Positions 6,129-7,969 of a stretch of 7,969 bases of DNA are shown here, one piece after another (position 1 is the stretch's first letter; every line of letters starts with the position of its first letter). Source of the DNA: a bacterium (GTDB taxonomy: Bacteria > Patescibacteriota > Minisyncoccia > UBA6257 > 1-14-0-10-44-23). The stretch lies in NCBI GenBank assembly GCA_030699515.1, contig JAUYME010000041.1, forward strand, positions 1 to 7,969, in the 5' to 3' direction. Both the position numbers and the translations under genes were made by a program. The notes beneath the pieces were generated by a model, which had not been told where the DNA came from, searched no databases, and saw nothing but the letters and a program-made list of their open reading frames with translations.

Positions 6129-6156
6129 TTGACCCACTCCAAATGTATGTTATATT
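6129..6156 (+). promoter_or_regulatory. Promoter of the TrmB-family regulator
   Basis: TTGACC (6129-6134), a 16-bp spacer and TATATT (6151-6156) form a good sigma-70-like promoter, with TGT just before the -10 giving an extended -10. Transcription would start near 6163, about 41 nt before the ATG at 6204. The leader has no clear Shine-Dalgarno sequence. A weak minus-strand -10 for the divergent GC-rich gene overlaps the same bases. Confidence 0.6.
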
Positions 6157-6166
6157 TAACGAGTGG
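6134..6166. promoter_or_regulatory. Candidate operator in the divergent promoter region
   Basis: CCACTC (6134-6139) and GAGTGG (6161-6166) form an inverted repeat 21 bp apart that brackets the regulator's -10. Inside it AAATGTA-TGT-TATATTT (6141-6157) is a near-palindrome with six of seven pairs matching. The placement suits autoregulation by the adjacent TrmB-family protein and perhaps control of the divergent gene. This is inference from symmetry and position. Confidence 0.35.
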
Positions 6167-6203
6167 CCAACATCACTCTTTGGTGCTTAATACCACCACA
6201 AAT

Positions 6204-6965
6204 ATGTTAACAATATTAGAAGAGTTGGGGCTGTCCCCCAACGAAGCAAAAATATACAAGGCCCTTTTAGAACACGGCGAAATGGGTGTGAGCGATATTT
6301 CACTGCGCGCCAAGATACACCGGCGCAACACTTATGACGCAATTAACCGCCTTGTAGAAAAAGGCTTAGCTTTTGAAATTCTTTCTGCAAAGGAAAACAC
6401 TTACAATGCGGTAGATCCGGAAAAACTTTTGGAATTAGTAGATGAAAAGCGGCAAAGCATTGAATCCCTACTCCCCTCTCTCATAAAGCAATTTAAATCT
6501 AGGAAAGTTAAAGAAGAGGCTTACATCTTAAAGGGCCTGGAGGGTCAAAAAAACATTTGGCGAGAAGTTCTGCGCGTTGCTGAAACCAGCTACTTCATCG
6601 GCGCAAAGGGAGAATGGTTTGACGAACGACTAAAAACCAGCAAAGACGCGTTCTTTAAGGAGGCAAACAGAAAAAACATTAGCTTCAAACAGCTTTTTGA
6701 CTTTGAAACCAGAGAAAGGCTTCCGGAAATACTTTTGAAGTACCCGGCAAAAAATAGCGAAAATAGAATTTTACCAAAAGAATATTCAACCAGCTCTGCC
6801 ATACACGTATTCGGCGACTATGTCGTGACCTATACCGGGCTCTCCGTAAAAGAAATAAATGAAGATATTACTTTTTTCGTGATTAAAAGTAAAGAGTTAG
6901 CCAACAGCTACAGAACTTGGTTTGAATTTCTTTGGAACAAATCCAAGCCCCAATCCCCCAAATAA
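6204..6965 (+). CDS. TrmB-family transcriptional regulator
   Basis: The 253-residue protein begins with a winged helix-turn-helix typical of TrmB: MLTILEELGLSPNEAKIYKALLEHG (1-25) and then a recognition-helix region with RRNTYDAINRLVEKGL (40-55). A helical linker follows (about 72-100, DPEKLLELVDEKRQSIESLL), then an α/β C-terminal domain (about 105-247, YILKGLEGQKNIWREVL, YFIGAKGEWF, HVFGDYVVTY) of the effector-domain type in this family. The ligand is unknown. TrmB proteins often sense sugars, but nothing here shows that. The frame is open back to a TTG at 6129. The ATG at 6204 is chosen because the family's conserved N-terminus starts there and a promoter occupies the region before it. It faces away from the GC-rich gene and converges on clpP. 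Confidence 0.85.
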   Translation: MLTILEELGLSPNEAKIYKALLEHGEMGVSDISLRAKIHRRNTYDAINRLVEKGLAFEILSAKENTYNAVDPEKLLELVDEKRQSIESLLPSLIKQFKSRKVKEEAYILKGLEGQKNIWREVLRVAETSYFIGAKGEWFDERLKTSKDAFFKEANRKNISFKQLFDFETRERLPEILLKYPAKNSENRILPKEYSTSSAIHVFGDYVVTYTGLSVKEINEDITFFVIKSKELANSYRTWFEFLWNKSKPQSPK

Positions 6966-7047
6966 GCACCCTCTCCCCTGGGATGCCTTCTTCCCCTCTC
7001 CTTGATTAGCAATCCTTTTCTAGGCTTACTACTTATTACTCGTCTTT

Positions 7048-7092
7048 TCTTCGCCTTGGCTTTCTGCGTTTGTCTTTGCCTTGGTTTTCCGC
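7048..7092. repeat. Imperfect 20-bp direct repeat in pyrimidine-rich spacer
   Basis: TCTTCGCCTTGGCTTTCTGC (7048-7067) and TCTTTGCCTTGGTTTTCCGC (7073-7092) match at 17 of 20 positions. Both sit in the 178-bp spacer between the convergent trmB-type gene and clpP. GCTTACTAC and other CTACT-type sequence flanks them (about 7024-7042 and 7091-7122). The spacer is pyrimidine-rich on the plus strand and holds no credible gene. Confidence 0.5.
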
Positions 7093-7122
7093 TTACTACA
7101 TACTACTGGCTACTTGCTACTG

Positions 7123-7158
7123 AAATCAGGAAAATAACCACAGTTATTTTCCTGATTT
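7123..7158. terminator. Perfect inverted repeat spanning the clpP stop codon
   Basis: The arms AAATCAGGAAAATAAC (7123-7138) and its exact complement (7143-7158) form a 16-bp stem with a 4-nt loop (CACA). On the minus strand the arm transcribed first contains the last codons of clpP and its TAA (7144-7146). It sits at a convergent junction and could end transcripts from both sides, but no strong T tract follows on either strand. The same arrangement occurs at murC (1744-1769). Confidence 0.65.
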
Positions 7159-7749
7159 AATCACCTCATCCACCACACCGTAGTCCGCCGCTTCTTTACC
7201 GCTCATCCAGTAGTCCCTATCAGCATCCTTTTCAACGCGCTCCAGCTTCTGGCCGGTATGCTTGGCCAAAATCTTGTTTAAAGTTTCCTTGGTTTTTAGA
7301 ATATGCTTTGCCGTAATTTCAATATCACTGGCTTGTCCTTCAACTCCTCCCATTACCTGATGAATCATTACTTCACTGTGCGGAAGTGCAAAACGCTTCT
7401 TTTTTGCTCCTGCCGCTAAAAGCACTGCCGCCATTGAAGCTGCCATTCCTACACAAATTGTAGAAACGTCCGGTTTGATGTACTGCATGGTGTCATAAAT
7501 TGCCATTCCATCAAACACGCTTCCCCCCGGGCTGTTAATGTAAAGCTGGATATCTTTTTTGCTATCTTGGTGGCTTAAGAAAAGCAGCTGAGCAATAACA
7601 ACATTGGCCACCTGATCGTTAATTGGCCCGCCAATGAAAATTATTCTCTCCTTTAAAAGACGAGAATAAATATCGTAGGCTCGCTCTCCAAACTGAGTCT
7701 TTTCCAAAACAGTTGGAATTAAGTATTGGTTGTTCATTTCCTTATTCAT
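7144..7749 (-). CDS. clpP: ATP-dependent Clp protease proteolytic subunit
   Basis: This serine peptidase forms the tetradecameric chamber that degrades proteins fed by ClpX or ClpA/C ATPases in the cytoplasm. The 201 residues are the normal length. The catalytic triad is present with ClpP spacing: Ser105 in GMAASMA, His130 in MIHQ and Asp179 in DRDYWMS. Other hallmarks are the early RIIFIGGPI (35-43), YINSPGGSV (70-78), the LPHSEVMIHQ block and the end EAADYGVVDEVI. A Shine-Dalgarno stretch GGAAAGGA ends 7 nt before the ATG at 7749, which supports this start over a second ATG four codons in. The upstream partial gene on the same strand may be tig, and tig-clpP is a common order. The stop codon lies inside a long inverted repeat. 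Confidence 0.95.
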   Translation of the reverse strand: MNKEMNNQYLIPTVLEKTQFGERAYDIYSRLLKERIIFIGGPINDQVANVVIAQLLFLSHQDSKKDIQLYINSPGGSVFDGMAIYDTMQYIKPDVSTICVGMAASMAAVLLAAGAKKKRFALPHSEVMIHQVMGGVEGQASDIEITAKHILKTKETLNKILAKHTGQKLERVEKDADRDYWMSGKEAADYGVVDEVIKSGK

Positions 7750-7778
7750 AGTTTATTCCTTTCCTTACTTTTCTTCTT

Positions 7779-7801
7779 TTGGAAATTGGGTCAATTGGAG
7801 T
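7779..7801. repeat. Dispersed TTGGAAATTGG-type intergenic repeat, copy 2
   Basis: This matches 1711-1733 at 20 of 23 positions and lies upstream of clpP. On the minus strand it includes TTGACC, but no -10 follows at suitable spacing, so I do not call a clpP promoter there. Confidence 0.55.
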
Positions 7802-7821
7802 AACTTAGAAATTTGCAAACC

Positions 7822-7870
7822 CCTACCTCCTAACTCCTAACTCCTACATCCTACATCCTACATCCTAGCT
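7822..7870. repeat. CCTANNT heptamer tandem array upstream of clpP
   Basis: Seven uninterrupted 7-bp units fit CCTANNT: CCTACCT, CCTAACT twice, CCTACAT three times, and CCTAGCT. The array fills the spacer from one base past the stop of the upstream partial gene towards clpP. On the transcribed strand it gives GG every 7 nt and a TAG in most units. It is related to the array at 4120-4147. Confidence 0.8.
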
Positions 7871-7871
7871 T

Positions 7872-7969
7872 TTATTCTTCTTTTTTAAAAGAGTTGAGAA
7901 AAGCGAATATCTTCTTATTCTGCAAATTCCCATAAATATAATCATAATATTTATCTACATCCAAGTTTT
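7872..7969 (-). CDS. C-terminal fragment of a gene upstream of clpP, possibly trigger factor
   Basis: An open frame enters from the right edge and gives 31 residues before TAA at 7872-7874: NLDVDKYYDYIYGNLQ, then NKKIFAFLNSFKKEE. The charged helical tail with a YGNLQNKKIFAFL segment is compatible with the C-terminus of trigger factor, the ribosome-bound chaperone whose gene often precedes clpP. The fragment is too short to be sure, and position carries much of the argument. The gene is cut by the window end, and its stop is 122 bp before the clpP start. Confidence 0.5.
   Translation of the reverse strand, partial: NLDVDKYYDYIYGNLQNKKIFAFLNSFKKEE

Noticed and set aside
5578..6132. 184-codon open frame on the plus strand opposite the GC-rich gene
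   Set aside because: It lies antisense inside a gene with a strong ribosome binding site and terminator. GC-rich coding sequence often opens the opposite strand by chance. Its translation is rich in Arg, His and Ser without domain-like pattern.
6129..6203. Upstream TTG start extending the TrmB-type regulator by 25 residues
   Set aside because: The region contains the -35 and -10 of the gene, and the added residues do not resemble the family N-terminus.
7822..7870. CRISPR array or telomere-like repeat
   Set aside because: Units are 7 bp with no spacers, and there are no cas genes. Resemblance to telomere repeats is superficial, and the array is internal between genes.

Overview
The window looks like a piece of a small bacterial genome of the Candidate Phyla Radiation (Patescibacteria, possibly Parcubacteria). 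This is inference. It rests on the AT-rich compact coding style, short intergenic spacers filled with simple-sequence repeats, leaderless-looking promoters, a TrmB-type regulator, and a peptidoglycan ligase beside an unassigned SIS-domain protein. The standard genetic code fits throughout, and TGA is used as a stop.

Layout. Positions 1-67 hold a strong bidirectional terminator and an extended -10 promoter that appears to start transcription at the ATG. Positions 68-1638 (+) hold two genes: a membrane-anchored trypsin-like serine protease and a second membrane-anchored helical protein. Just past the second gene, 1639-1671 reads as a near copy of the protease's last ten residues. Positions 1753-5341 (-) form a likely operon read right to left: tyrS (tyrosyl-tRNA synthetase), an SIS-domain phosphosugar-binding protein carrying an in-frame palindromic insertion, and murC (4-nt overlap). 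tyrS has its own apparently leaderless promoter.

Positions 5371-6122 (-) are a clearly GC-richer one-gene unit with its own strong Shine-Dalgarno site and a classical GC-rich terminator. The protein is unrecognised and the unit looks acquired. It is divergent from a TrmB-family regulator at 6204-6965 (+), and the shared spacer contains symmetrical sequence around the promoter. Positions 7144-7749 (-) are clpP. Upstream of it, 7872-7969 (-) is the C-terminal end of a gene that may be trigger factor (tig).

Common themes. Both convergent junctions (1639-1752 and 6966-7143) end in a perfect inverted repeat that contains the stop codon of the minus-strand gene (murC, clpP). Spacers carry CCTANNN heptamer arrays, TTGGAAATTGG-type repeats and degenerate CTACT-type sequence. 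The housekeeping genes serve translation, cell-wall synthesis and protein quality control. The least understood parts are the protease pair at the left end and the GC-rich single-gene unit in the middle. No complete novel defence or mobile system is evident.
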